Notes: generated by a model from the letters alone, not told the origin. A stretch of DNA of 64,000 nt from Dipetalonema caudispina (GCA_013365325.1 JABVXV010000257.1:26746-90745), one strand, 5' to 3'. Counted from the first letter of the stretch, positions 1-12,578 are shown. Numbers and translations: made by a program.

Positions 1-1363
1 TTTCGAAATGCAGAAAAAAAAAAAAAAAAAAAAAAAAGAAAAACTACTTGAGAATGAAAATTAATTCAAAAAAAAAACTATTGAATCATTATTTTCTCAT
101 TTTTTCTATCTTAATTTAGCTTTTCTTAGTAAATACTATAGTTTGAAGTTAATAAGTTTTCCAGGATTGAGATAATCTATCCGCTTAACCCATCATATTA
201 ACCATATAATTTGAATAATACCAAATGAAAATCATTCATGAGATAAGCTTAAGAAATGCTTTGAAATATTACCATTACCAAAAATCATTGTTGTTTGTGT
301 GTTTCAAATAAATTTTCTTATCCCCATTAAGCAAAACAAAATGAATGGATTGAAATTTAGCATAAAATTCTGATTAAAATTTTCAAAATGAGTTTAAATC
401 ATCTAAAAAAAAAAAAGGAAGAAACATTTTGGGAATTCCTATATCTTACTTTAGGTAATGCTATACAACAACTGCGACTGTAAATTTCCCCCGAATCGTA
501 TAACATCTGGTGGACCATACAAATGACACATGGTAAACCATCGATCGTTTCCTTTATTTCTTCTGTTCCTTTTCCTTTTGCTTTTTCATCTTACGTTCTT
601 TTCCTTTTTTAATGTATAACAAATAAGTATCAAAGTGTTGTTGAATGCTTACTGATCACATTCAACAACTGAGCCTTATTATACTGTACTGAAAGAGTAG
701 TAAGTTGTAGAGCAAATATTTGCCATGATATACTGCTAGATTCTTAGTGATGTGATCCTAATCGGAAACAAATTATAAGTTGTATTAAAATAACATGATA
801 TTGGGTATGATATATTCAGCTAATGAAATAACCTTCCAAAAAAAATTATTCAAAAGGGAAAATAAATCCCTTATATTAGTGGTCGTTTTCTCGTTATATG
901 GAACGCATAATCAAATATTCACAGATCAAATAATTTTGATTAAAAAATATACGTTATTTTGAGAAACGACCAACAAGACAATATGAAAATATTTTACAAT
1001 TGAAATAAATTAATTAAAGTGCATGTGACAAATGAATTAGATAAATGCATAAAATAACTGAAATCTTCATGATAAAATATGCATATATTTACGGAGAAAA
1101 CTTCATTCAGGAAAATTCTACCACTTCAACCTATGATATCTCATAGCAAATGCTGAAAATAGGATTATAAAATTACAGTTATTTGCATCAACATTAAACA
1201 TTAAATCTTATTATTTGGATTCACAATAAGCAGACATTAAAAAATTAGAAACTTCATAAAATTATAAAGTTACACTGACAAAAGAATTACAATTGACTAA
1301 CTTTAAAAATATTTTATGAAAAAGAAGAAAATTATCACAATAATTATCAAATCACTCATTCAT
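1..1363. other. Gene-free flank downstream of the BED gene
   Basis: AT-rich sequence with several poly(A) runs and no exon I can support. It lies beyond the stop codon of the minus-strand BED gene, so its right part probably includes that gene's 3' UTR. No clear polyadenylation signal was found close to the stop. Confidence 0.5.
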
Positions 1364-4300
1364 TCATTCATCGATCAATGCACGCTGTACAAGTATCAGT
1401 GCACTTTTTCGCTTATTTCGTTCCTCCATCAAATTTAAACGAAGCGTTTTAATATGCTCATCTTTGGCAGCAACTTCGGCACGTAATCTTCGACACTAAA
1501 ATAACTATTGAATTTTAAAAATAGATTAAATAGGCGACCACAACGAGCTACTCACCAGGGAATTCATTATCTAATGAAAAGCACATAAAACAGTCATTAC
1601 TGACGTGTGAACTATGTAAGAACGCAAATATTAATCATAATGTCAGTTAACGTAATCAGGAAGTGGAAAATAATTACAACAATACTACTAAATTCGAACA
1701 AAAAAATTAATAATGCTACAGAAAACAATCAATTATAATTGCTTTCCATTAACATCTTATGCATATCTAATCTAACAGATCTTAGTCTTATCTTTTTCTT
1801 TGTTCTTCAGGGATTTCGTTAGAGAATGGATCCATGAGGGAAATTCCACCCAGAAAAATTTGAACGTATTCTCCACTTATTACTCGTAATATGAGTACAG
1901 CTATCAAATGGCTTAAGGAGAACCAATTAAAATATTTTCACTTACAAAGGGAAACAAAAAATTACAGGATTTTCATATACATTTCAGTTGAATTTGAAAA
2001 TATAATTTCTAAAAAAGACGAACTTCGGCTTCCAGGCGACGATAATCACGAAGGAACGACTCGACTTGCCCAGCAAAGTGTCCAGTAGAATCACTGCTTA
2101 CCGCTGATGAACCCGCTTCGGTATCTCTATAAACAGAAAGTTCATGGAAGAATACGCCGTGGTCGGAATAAAAATAAGGACTTAGTGCAAGTGATATGAG
2201 TAAAGATTAAGTAACCAATGCTACCTAATTCAAATATTTTACTTATTTCTAAATCTCTATAATAGTCAAATAACGGAAATACTCAGTCTTAGCTTCAGTT
2301 CACCACTAAATATTAAAGCATATACAAGGTTGAAAGATAATTATATTACAAAACATTCCATTTAAAATCATGACAGCTAACATCTGCAACACTCATAACA
2401 ATGTTCGAAGCATAATTACTGCCTTACCCAGTGGATGAACCAGTGAAGATAACTTCTCCAGATGACGAAACTTCAGAATTCTCACTAGCACTGCTTACAT
2501 CATATCGAACAAGCGAATTTTTGGACTGAAACAAATATGGATAGAAGTTTAGGTTAGGCTTCTAAAATAGCATTGAGATTTTAACAAAAATACTAATCCA
2601 GAAGTTGAAGGCAGCGAACAATCTTAGGTCCTGAATTTTAATTCTCATTTTAACTTTACCCCATCTTCACTGCTATCATCATTACTTTGAAAATAACACA
2701 AGATGAAGCGTCCTGTTCCTACCAACACTGAGCAGTCCAAACAGCATTTGTTATTTACTGCTCTTCTAACTTCGTCTTTTATTGTATCGTAATGAATACC
2801 ATTATATATTCTACGTCATTTCGACACCTCTTATCTCTAAAACTTGAACTTTGTCATAATATACTACCACAAATAAACGAATTCAGATACTACTAATTAT
2901 TGAATTAAATTAAGTAATCGAACAATCATCAGATAACCCACAGTATTCGATATCAGTGCAGAACAGAGGAACGAATGAAGTTCAGCATCTTGCGAGCTGC
3001 CCGCGGTATCATCCGTCCAATCATGATTTCGATGTACACCTGGTAATGTAAAAGACCGCAATATAATTTTATAGCGATTAGACAATAAAGTCGTATGATT
3101 TAGAACGAAATTTCATAATTTACAACATGACCGAGAGTATTCTAATGAAAATATCATCATTTTCTGAAGAAAATAAATGGATCAAGTAGCTCACTGATTT
3201 ATTCAAGAAATAATCATTCATTCAGTCGCTAGCAACATAATTAACAATTTTCCATTATTTTCCCTGCATAATCCAATTTACTTTACAAATTAATTAAGAA
3301 ACAATAAGTAAATAACTAGTTTTAAAGAGTAACCTTCATTTATAACTTCATAGTTTAGAATAGAACCTTCAGCAGTATTACTTTCTGAAGTACATGCTTC
3401 TGCCTTGACACCTCTTTTTGAAACGAGCTGAAGCAGATCAGTATCAGCGACAAATTAGATACAACAAATATTGCTACAATAAAATGGAAAAGCATTAAAG
3501 TTTGTGATAAAGATAAGAACCAAGCTATTAGCATACCGAACAGTGACTCTCATGGGATAACCATCACCTAATACAAGATTGTGAGCGATAACACACTACC
3601 AATACAAATAATTTTACTTAAGTTAAAATTTCATCACTACAAGTTTCCTGCAAAATGACATCTGAAAATTTTTGCTATTACAAACTCTTTGTAAAATGGT
3701 GTCTGAAAACAAACACTGTCTCTTCCTCTAGGTTATTCTTTTTCAATCTCAGATAAACCAAAAATGAATTAATACAAAAAAAAAAAGACAGAAAAACGAT
3801 TCAAAGGAACTTGAAAAGCAACCTCTCTGATTGACTGATGCACATCACCGAAGAATGTTCCTTGCTTTGCACCTTCCAATAAATCAAAATACAGCAAATA
3901 TTCATGTTTATGCTTACAACGAAGATGTTTTGTAGCATTTGTGGTATTTGGAGGGCCAGTAAATCCATTGCCACACATCAAACACATATATCCCAAAGTG
4001 AGTCCACCAGATTTGTAAAATTTGAAAAAATTCCAGACAGGATGCTTTGGGCCTGTAAAAGCAAATCTCGAAAAAATGACGACTATTAAAAAATGTAAAA
4101 GAGATACTCAGAAATTAAGAGATATTATATAAAAGCCCACAAATGATGGTAGTACCAAAATTATGCATCATAAGATTTCTAAAGCGAAATACTACAGTTA
4201 ATGATGGTGAAGCGAAGATAAAATTTAGTAATAATATATTGATAACGCAATAAAAAATTATATAGTTTCAAGTGAAACAAAAATTAACTTAACTAAATAG

Positions 4301-6266
4301 AAATTTTCTTCCATTATTACATATAAAAGTAATGCTTGTCAATGGAAGTTATGGTAACAAACAGTAGATAAAATTCAATTATACTTTCCAATATTTTACC
4401 TCTAGGACGTCCCTTTGGACGATAACGATCAATATATTCAGCTTCACCAGGATTTAATGCATTACTTAAACTGATCAGTAAATGAGATGCATTTTCGTCA
4501 GAGTCAATTTCATTCTTTACATTATTCTTATCTCTCGGATGAACTTCACGATTAGCCTAAAAACGCATCTAGAATTAGAATATTATTTGACATCGCCCCT
4601 GTAAAAGTTGACGTGTCAACATGAGGCCACATGTTGTCAAGTTTCGAAAAATCACACTAGTATATGGAATTAAAACTTGATGGTTTATTTCGAAAACTTA
4701 TTCGTCTGTTTGAAAGTGACATTTGCACATCACAGTGTTGTGATTGCACATTACAATGCTGCTGCTGCATGTTACAATGCTGTGGTTGCACATCACATTG
4801 CGATGTTTCGTAACTAATTTCGCGTGGCGCACAACGTGAAATATCACGCAACGTCTGATGTTCACCATCATCATCAGCACCAACCAACTCTGAGCCTATA
4901 AAAAAAAGGAAAAACAATAATTTCAACAATAGAATGATTTATAATTTTAAATGAAAGCAACTAGAATTTCTCATATCTCTTATCACTTTTCCTTTCATTC
5001 AAAATGCAACATACCTGTATCATGATATACGCTATCACCTTGTGGTAATAAACGCTCAGGACTTTCTAAACAGTTATCATTCCGGGTAATCTTTGCAACA
5101 CTACAGCCAGCTTCCTGACCATATTGTTCAGTTGCAGTATTCGTTAAATATACCGATCGACGTTTACCTATTTCCAATACAGCAGTAGCTTCAGGTGCAA
5201 CACTGTCATTACCAGGTTCCTGTAGTAACAATCAGTGTAATCCAATCAGACGATATTGATGAGAAAAAAAAATATCGTTGAAAAAAAAAAAAAAAAAAAA
5301 AAAAACAATTTATTATGAGGCAACTGTATAACTTATAATAAATGTTTTCAATACGGTTTTCATTAAGTGATTTCTTGAGTCATTCAGGAGATGGCAATTT
5401 TGTTTTAATCATATGACTTGCTTTTATAGATAATTTACTTTAAAAAAAAGCGAATTATTTACAATTCGCCATAATTCCAATCATTATAGTAGTCATTAGT
5501 GGGTTCTTTATGTCAGCCTTTGAATTTTTCAAATTTTATCAAACAAATCTATAAATGAAATATATATGTGCTAATTCTTATTATCCACATAATTCCAAAT
5601 AAAAAAGGATTCTCAGGATGTGGGAAATTAAAAGAATTAGGAATAAAAATCAGTACTTTCCCCAAGTGATTAAACATGAAAATAAGGAGTAAATCCCGTT
5701 TTTAAAATCCTTCATTTACAGTAACAAATACTACCTAGCAAGAGTCCAAGAAGTGATTAAAAAAGCTTTTTCGTATGGATTTTCAGAATCTTCATTATTC
5801 ATCGAACAATTTCGAAGGCAGAACATACTTACTCAATTTTCCAAAATATGCTAACCGTAAATAAAATTGAATGGAATTTATAAATTTTCCAAAGGTGACT
5901 TTACAGTTTTTAGATTTTGAAGTTTTTGTAATTACCAATCGCAAATTACAATGGAACACTACACTTGATTTAATGTAACTAATAAACCTTCCGGAATGAC
6001 CCTTAAAATTCTGCAACTTACGGCCCTTCATCGTAAATAATCTTCAAATATGACTTTTAAATCTTCCAGAAGAGAAATTCGTATGATTCAATTGAAAATA
6101 ATCTAACCCGATGACAATCTTTTCCGGTTTCATATGTAACATCATTCGTCACACCATTTGTAGTAATTTCTTGACTTCTAATTACATCCGGCTCACCGAC
6201 CACTACGAAAGTATCCTGTGATACTTGCGGTTGTTGATCGTAAACCCCAATGCCACCAACCGACAT
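1364..6266 (-). CDS. BED zinc-finger / AT-hook / coiled-coil nuclear protein, ten exons
   Basis: Likely DNA-binding nuclear protein of about 480 residues. Coding exons on the minus strand are 6266-6108, 5219-5015, 4895-4729, 4556-4400, 4052-3823, 3427-3334, 3039-2942, 2525-2428, 2126-2024 and 1495-1364 (stop included). Every junction is GT-AG and phase-consistent. The donors of the exons ending at 4729 (GTGCAA) and 2942 (GTGGGT) are weak and least certain. Features in order: an acidic, Ser/Thr-rich N-terminus; a Cys-His-Gln heptad repeat near residues 155-176; an AT-hook-like RPKGRPRG at 223-230; a BED finger at about 233-280, with VW at 235-236, Cys253, Cys256, His272 and His277; low-complexity acidic linkers; and a C-terminal coiled coil from about 427 to 465. 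The ATG lies 11 bases after a splice acceptor. BED fingers occur in chromatin factors and domesticated transposases. No transposase core is visible here, so a transcription or chromatin factor is the better guess. I do not recognise a specific ortholog. Confidence 0.78.
1556..1570 (-). other. Candidate 15-nt micro-exon of the BED gene
   Basis: On the minus strand this 15-base segment has a good acceptor (TTTTCATTAG) before it and a strong donor (GTGAGTAG) after it. It would add five in-frame residues, IMNSL, between the last two coding exons. Skipping it also keeps the frame and leaves an unbroken leucine heptad, so it may be an alternative cassette. Confidence 0.45.
3823..4052 (-). other. 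Exon encoding the BED zinc finger
   Basis: This 230-base exon encodes residues 231-306 of the BED gene, with the metal ligands in the order C-x2-C-x15-H-x4-H. The upstream VW pair and the asparagine-threonine stretch between the ligands are typical of BED domains. The exon is entered in phase 1 and left in phase 0. Confidence 0.85.
4729..4800 (-). repeat. 21-bp coding repeat: Cys-x-x-Gln-x-Gln-His heptads
   Basis: Within the third exon of the BED gene a seven-codon unit is repeated three and a half times, giving cysteines at residues 155, 162, 169 and 176, exactly seven apart, each later one preceded by His. Each copy holds an ATG or GTG before CAA or CAG. The GTGCAA versions are in-frame donor candidates, so exon length could vary by whole repeat units. 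Confidence 0.7.
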
Positions 6267-6277
6267 TTCAGGTTTAC

Positions 6278-6288
6278 CTGTAAATAGT
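6278..6288 (-). promoter_or_regulatory. Probable spliced-leader acceptor of the BED gene
   Basis: The minus-strand sequence ACTATTTACAG ends 11 bases before the chosen ATG, and no upstream coding exon joins it. This is the pattern expected for a nematode trans-splice site, though a cis-spliced 5' UTR exon cannot be excluded. Confidence 0.5.
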
Positions 6289-8402
6289 AAAGAGTGCAAA
6301 AAATAAATGACTTGCTTAGTAAGTTAACTAATTAACGAATCAATTAATATACGGTTGTTAAATAATAAGCAATCAGAAGGTGACTAGCAGCTAATTTAAT
6401 GCAAGCGACAAAAATTACTTCAAATTTTCAATAAATAATAGATAACATATAAATTAGTAATAACTAATTAATACACAAATATAATCTGAACATATAACTA
6501 GTTTAGTGCAAACAGAGGAAAATAACTTTGAAAAAACTTATTGAACAGATAAAAGTACCTGATAGATACGTCAGTAATGAATAATTAAATTAATAAGTAA
6601 TAAACATACACAACTTTAACAAGTTAATAAAATGATACATACACATATCTTTGAAAAAAGATTTAAATATGTTAAAAAATAAAAAAATAAACAATCATTC
6701 TGTAATGTAATCTAATAAGTTAAACGATGAAGCGATGAGAGTTTGGAAAAAAAAAAAAGTCCCAGAAAGAATGGTAAATAACAATATCAAATTGCAGAAC
6801 AAATAGCAAGTACCATAATCTGTAAAAAAAATCTCATAAATGGAACAAGCACTACTGCAAACTAAAAAATCCCCAACCAAATAGCAAGTACCACAACCTG
6901 TAAAAAAAATCTTATAAATGAAACAAGTTCTATATTGTAAACTGAAAAATCCCCAACCAAATAGCAAGTACCACAACCTGTAAAAAAAATCTCATAAATG
7001 GAACAAGCACTACTGCAAACTGAAAAATCCCCGACCAAATGGCAAGTACCATAAACTGTAAAAAAAATCTCATAAATGGAACAAGCACTACTGCAAACTA
7101 AAAAATCCCCGACCAAATGGCAAGTACCATAACCTGTAAAAAAAATCTCATAAATGAAACAAGCACTACTGCAAACTAAAAAATTCCCGAACAAATGGCA
7201 AGTACCATAACCTATAAAAAAAAAATCTTATAAATGAAAGAAGTACTATATTGTAATCTGAATAATCCCCGACCAAATGGCAAGTACCACAACCTGAAAT
7301 TAGCAATATCGCATAACGATCATTACGATATTCGCAGTTTGGACTATAACCTATCGCAATACAAACTTTAAAAATTGGAATATTAATATGAGTGGGGAAA
7401 TTTTTCATCGATAATTTTTTTTTTTTTTCATTTTTATTTTTATAATAATAAATTTTTAACACTCTCACAATCTCTTCATTACTCATTCTCAATGCTTTTT
7501 CTTTTTTCTTTTTTTTCGTAGTTCTCAATCATTACATGTAGAAACAGAATGTATTCTCTCTCTCCCTCTCTCTCATGTCTTTATTTCTTAACCATATAAA
7601 TACTCTCTCGTATGTTCCATCAATCTTTTCCATTCCAATTTTTTAAAGATATTTTTCATTTCAGTGTTTAAATGTTACTATTATTATTGTTCTTTTTTTT
7701 TTTTCTTTTTCTTTGTTCCAAAATTAATTTTGTAAATTTATTTTTATCAATTATTACGAATTTTTTTAAAATACTTTTTTTTTCTGTTATTTATTATCAT
7801 TTATAAATGATTTCTGATTATTTCCAAAAATTTTATAATCCTAATTTTTTGTACTATGAATTCATATAAATTGTTAAATTGTTATTGTTAGCATAAAGTT
7901 TATCAGTTGTTTCTTTCTTTTTTGTTTTACCTTTGAACTATTGCTAATCATTTGCTGTTTAAGGTAAGGTATATTTATACATAGTATTACTCAAAAATAT
8001 ATCCATACCTAAAGCAAATGATAGGAAATAATTTAGCAATAAAATAATTTCATAATGATTATTAGTACAAGATTGATATTAATTTAATATTTGTTAATTT
8101 TTGAAAAATGAATCATAGATATTAAAAAGTACTTAGCATAAATACATGATTAGAGATTGAAGGAATGCTTAGCATGTAGACAGAGAGGTAAAATTGATGA
8201 ATAATTCGTGTATTATCGGATGTGATCTGATATGAAAATGTCAACATTGAATTGAAGATTATATGTAGCAACGTTATATTTATCTTCTAGGTTAAATAAC
8301 CTATTTGACTTATTTAAATATTAATCGAAAAAATTAGCGCTAATTAATGTAAATTTATTGTTTTGCTATTATTTTGAGAATTAATTTCTATTGATTAGCG
8401 TA
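6289..8402. other. Divergent intergenic region, BED gene / HINFP
   Basis: About 2.1 kb separates two divergently transcribed genes, so it should contain both promoters. It holds a 78-bp tandem repeat, a CT-rich microsatellite near 7556-7574 and several poly(T) runs. No gene was recognised. The open frames on the minus strand here come from the tandem repeat. Confidence 0.6.
6808..7281. repeat. 78-bp tandem repeat (minisatellite), six copies
   Basis: Copies begin at 6808, 6886, 6966, 7044, 7122 and 7200, each with AAGTACCA. Spacings are 78, 80, 78, 78 and 78, and the last copy is 82 bases long. A truncated start of a seventh copy follows at 7282. Copies two and six form a diverged subtype sharing a TCTTATAAATGAAA segment and TCTATATTGTAA-like sequence; the other four are nearly identical. 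The 78-base unit is 26 codons, which keeps a minus-strand frame open across some copies, but the 80- and 82-base copies break it, so coding is unlikely. Confidence 0.9.
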
Positions 8403-8411
8403 TTTTTGCAG
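8403..8411 (+). promoter_or_regulatory. Probable spliced-leader acceptor of HINFP
   Basis: TTTTTGCAG ends 17 bases before the ATG at 8429, giving a very short leader and a good consensus 3' splice site. No upstream coding exon is evident. Confidence 0.55.
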
Positions 8412-8428
8412 AGTGTATTTGTTGTATA

Positions 8429-11400
8429 ATGGAACAATTCGAATCAATAATTCTTCATCCTGCAGAGGTACCTACAACAACTGGTTCCAATGAACAAATG
8501 GCATGGATTACTCGACTTCAAGATAAAGAAGTATCCATTTGTTTGATTTATTATAGAGAAATGAAGGCAAAATTTTAAATTTCAAGACATATTTGAAATT
8601 TGTAAAGATTCAGAGCTGTTATATTACTTTAGCAGATGAAGACATTATTCTGGGAAGAGTGATAAATTATGAGAAACTGATTGAAAATATTAAAACAATA
8701 AAATAAATAAAGATGAAAAATAAAACCAGCAAAAATGACATCAAAACAAGCTACAATAAAAAATTTTTTAATTTAAATTAGATCATCTTTACTACTTTCA
8801 CAAATAGCAAAACTATCCTGAAAAGGATAATTAATATATTGAAATTATTATTTCATTATGCATGAAGAGTATGTTCAGATACACTTTAAGGTTTCAGATT
8901 TAAAGAATATCATGCTTAGCATGTCAACATTTTTTTTTTCTTATTTCAGAGGATAAAATTTTCGATTGAATAGAGTTTGATTGGTCAAAGATTATATTTG
9001 TTAATTCATTAGCTGCTATATGTTTCAGTTTTATTTCAAATGTTTATGGTCAAGTTGTTTTATGGTATATGATACTTTAGATGATTTATTACAACATGTA
9101 CTATCCCATATGGAACAGTTATCAGGTTTGAATTACTTTTTCGTTCTCTGTTTTTCTTTGTTTTAAATTGAAATATTTGGAATTTTGGCGTAAATGATCT
9201 CATTATGCTCCTAATATATTATTTTTTTCATTTCTTTTATAGTTCAAGAACAGGATGAAGATAGTATTATTGTATGCCCAATCAATGGATGTAGCAAAGT
9301 ACTTGCTACAGAGCATCATTTGCATCGTCATCTTTACATGCATAATTATCATATTCGGCGACAGTGGACTGGTTTAAACGTTATTTTTAGTCGGGATGAT
9401 GTAGCAAATATTCCACAGTGTGTTTGCATTTAATTAACTAAAATAATTATGCTAAATATACATGTTCTATGATATTAGCAATTATCATTTACAAATAGAA
9501 GTTGTTAACCATGATAAGATGATAGCACAATGCATGGGAAGAAGAGAAGTGGAAAAAAAAAGCTTATTTTGATGTTTAATTCATTCGAATTGCCTCTCTG
9601 TAACTGTAGTGTGTTGAAGGTTGAGGAAGTTTGCAGAAATGTTAATGCTTATAAAGCAGTTGGTCGTTATTTAGTTAAATATATTAAATTAAAAGTTTTA
9701 AAACTTAATATTGAATTCCGCTTGTTGTCTTAATTATAGCAGCTTGAGAGAGGAATTAGTAGTAAAATGGTTCCCGTCTATTTATTTTTCTTTATAATTT
9801 TCATATAACTTGATAGAGTAATTGGGTGATAAGCTTCATCTTAGTAAATTTTGATAAACATTCTTTCTTACATCCATAAAGTATTCATTGAAACAATAAT
9901 CATAAGAAGAGTTAACCTTATATAAATCAGTCAGGATTAATTAAATTCCATAAAGTTTTGAAAGTAATACTTTCAGTTGCGGTTTTCGTACATCTATGGA
10001 ACTTATATATGATGGTTCGGCAATGGCATGCGGATGGGCTAATTGTAGTGTAAGTATAATTCATTAACTTTTCGTAATTGATTATCTGCAACCAATTGCT
10101 TTCTTTTTGAGTTATTGCTTTTTTTTGAATTTTTAAGACACTTTGGGATGATATCGATTTGTACTGCAGTCATGTCGGTGATCATATCGATTCACTTGAT
10201 ATCACGGATCGTGACCAACGATACCAGCTAAATTGCGGTTGGCAAGGTAACGAATTTTTTCAAAAGATTGTGGCTTAGAAATAGGACTGTACATCGCTAT
10301 TGCTCAAATATATGACAGAGAAAGTTTTTGAGCCAGCATTTTGTTCACACAGGACTATTTCCTTCGAACCAACATTCCGGAATGTTTTTGGTTTACTCAT
10401 GTCACACGTGTGTGTCAAGTTTAAAAGACAGGTATTGTCACAAGCTTGAACGGTTTCAATATTGTTTAATGTGGTCTTTTTTTTTAAGGTTGTAAAATGC
10501 ATTTCAAGAGCAAAGCCAATCTTCGGGTGCATTGTCGACATCATTCGGGTGACAAGACAGCAGCTTGCCCATATTGTGGCGTTTTCTTTGCTAATAATTC
10601 AAAATTGATTGATCATATGCTTCGTAAAAATCAAATTGGTAATTAATATTTTATCCTTATTGAATGATGAAAGAAAATGTTATTATGTTGATATCTCATG
10701 ATTTCATCTAATCGTTTACTTACGTCTCACAAAAGTTATAAACAATATTAAATACAGTCTTCATACGGGCTCGCAAGTAATCTCCTTGCGAAACATAATA
10801 AAAGAAGAGAAGCTTGATATAATTCGGCAGGAACCTTTTCGTTTTAATTTAAGGATGTTGAAAAATTTTACGCTATTTTTATGGTGATAAAAAAAGTTTT
10901 TGGCTTCATAAATGAAATTTTTGAAAGTTGTATAATTTGTTGATTCATTTCATGATTTTTTTTGAAAGTTTTTTATGCACATTATATTATTTATTTATTG
11001 TAGGAACGGAAGCGCTAGAAAACGGGGAACTTCGAACCATTTATTCATGTCATTTGTGTCAAAAACAGTTTGGTACGCAACGTTTATTACGCGAACATTG
11101 CCGTCGGCATGTTATGAATCATAAGTGTAAATACTGTACAGTGACAGTTGACAGTCCATCTGCATTGAAAAGGCATGTTGCAGCTGTCCATGCTAAATGT
11201 CGGCTTTATACCTGTTGCTATTGTGGCCACAGGTAATGAGATTTGTGATTTTTTCTTAGGTGATTTGAGATGTTATGAATAATTTCATGCAAAAATATCG
11301 GTTTCTAGTTAACTGCTTACACCGGTTCTTTTTAGCAATTATAAAAAAAGTTTCGAAACAATATATATTTATCAAGCGCTGTACCATAATTTGTACCAAT

Positions 11401-12472
11401 TCGTATTTCTGTCATTCTTCAGAAGGTTAACTGAGGGTACACAAGTACACAAAGTTTGCTATATTGTGGATAATTCAAATTTTAGCTGGTTTTTGCTTAA
11501 GAAAACATGAGAATTATTTGGATTGTGTGGTTTTGCAAATGCGATTTGTTGGTTGACATGCTTTGCAAGCTGAGGCTTTGAAGGAATGAAATTAGAAATG
11601 CTCAGAATGTTCAAAAATTGTAGCTTTCGGATATCAGTTCATTAGAGTTTGATTTTGTATTTAGTTAATTAGTTAGTTTTCAGTTTCTCTCAAAAGGCTG
11701 ATGTTGATCGGCACATGGTTGTTCACTCTAACGAACTTGCGCATAAATGTGGACATTGCGGTGAGCAATTTCGTTGGAAAAAGCAATTAACAGCACATAT
11801 TCGAAAACATGATAAGGTATTCTTATAGTTTTATACTTATTTCAAGTTAAGATCATCAAATAATTTAATATAGTTTAGGAAATTTTTCGAAAATCAAAAT
11901 GATTTGAATATAAAAAAGAGTATGTTTTACATTAGCAAGAAACAAGAGATAAATGTATTCGATCCTTTCTGAACATTCAAAACAGTTTTTTTCTATTTTT
12001 TATTCAGACTTTATTTAATCGATAAAGCCAAACTCTGAGTTTACATTTGAACTTACACAGAAAACAATGTCAGCATTGGCTAGTGGCATTTCATTATTGG
12101 CAGAATAAGAAAAATAATTCTTGTTGGTTTCTTCTTACAGTAAGAGTTCATTTCGAATGAATCATAAATTAATTACTCCTTTAAACTTACCTGGGTTATA
12201 ACTTTAGGTGATTTGAGTGTTATTTCAAATTTCAGGTTTATATACCGTATACTCATTTATGCCATTTGTGTGATGCAAAATATGCAAATGGTTTTGGTTT
12301 AAGTCGACATTTAATCCGAAAACACAAATGTTCGATACCACGTGGATTTACACGATTTCAATATAAGAAATGCAAGGATGGTTACGCTCGGCTGCAGACA
12401 AAACGTTGTTTAAGCAGAAGTTTAGCTATGGATTTAGGTTGCTATGTCGGTGAAGGGAAGGAGAAGGCGTGA
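8429..12472 (+). CDS. HINFP: HINFP-like histone H4 transcription factor, C2H2 zinc-finger protein, nine exons
   Basis: Predicted protein of about 434 residues. Exons are 8429-8530, 9029-9125, 9243-9417, 9977-10049, 10138-10246, 10489-10638, 11004-11232, 11684-11816 and 12236-12472. All junctions are GT-AG with matching phase. It carries about ten C2H2-type fingers. The first four have four residues between the cysteines (for example Cys39/Cys44 with His57/His61), and later ones the usual two. The fifth (CPYCG, FFANNSKLIDH) lacks a clean second histidine, as in vertebrate HINFP. After the last finger comes the HINFP-specific block GFTRFQYKKCKDGYARLQ, matching the human FRYKEHEDGYMRLQ motif. 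In animals HINFP binds histone H4 promoters and acts with NPAT at the G1/S transition; that role is assumed here. The long acidic human C-terminal tail is absent, and the protein ends about 50 residues after the block. The third exon's donor, CA|GTGTGT, is the least certain. Confidence 0.88.
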
Positions 12473-12572
12473 TTTATAAGCCTAACTAAGTTATTGTTTA
12501 TATGAGTTAATATATGTGAATTCTATCCTAAACGAAGTTTAACTTTAATTCATCGTAAGTATGCTTTCATCT

Positions 12573-12578
12573 AATAAA
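12573..12578 (+). terminator. AATAAA polyadenylation signal, HINFP
   Basis: Canonical AATAAA hexamer about 100 bases after the HINFP stop codon, on the coding strand. Its position fits a short nematode 3' UTR. Confidence 0.5.

Noticed and set aside
1891..2088. Plus-strand open frame of 65 residues
   Set aside because: It overlaps, in the opposite strand, an exon of the BED gene with better splice and phase support.
2660..2684. 25-nt possible exon (NDDSSEDG) in the BED gene
   Set aside because: It needs a phase-2 donor upstream that I could not find; direct joining of the flanking exons keeps the frame.
3542..3572. 31-nt cassette with acceptor and GTATGC donor in the BED gene
   Set aside because: Its phase (1 in, 2 out) cannot join the neighbouring exons without a stop codon. 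It may be a poison exon, but nothing supports that.
6695..7528. Cys/Phe-rich minus-strand open frames with a 26-residue repeat
   Set aside because: They come from the 78-bp minisatellite. Copies of 80 and 82 bases break the frame, and there is no start or splice context.
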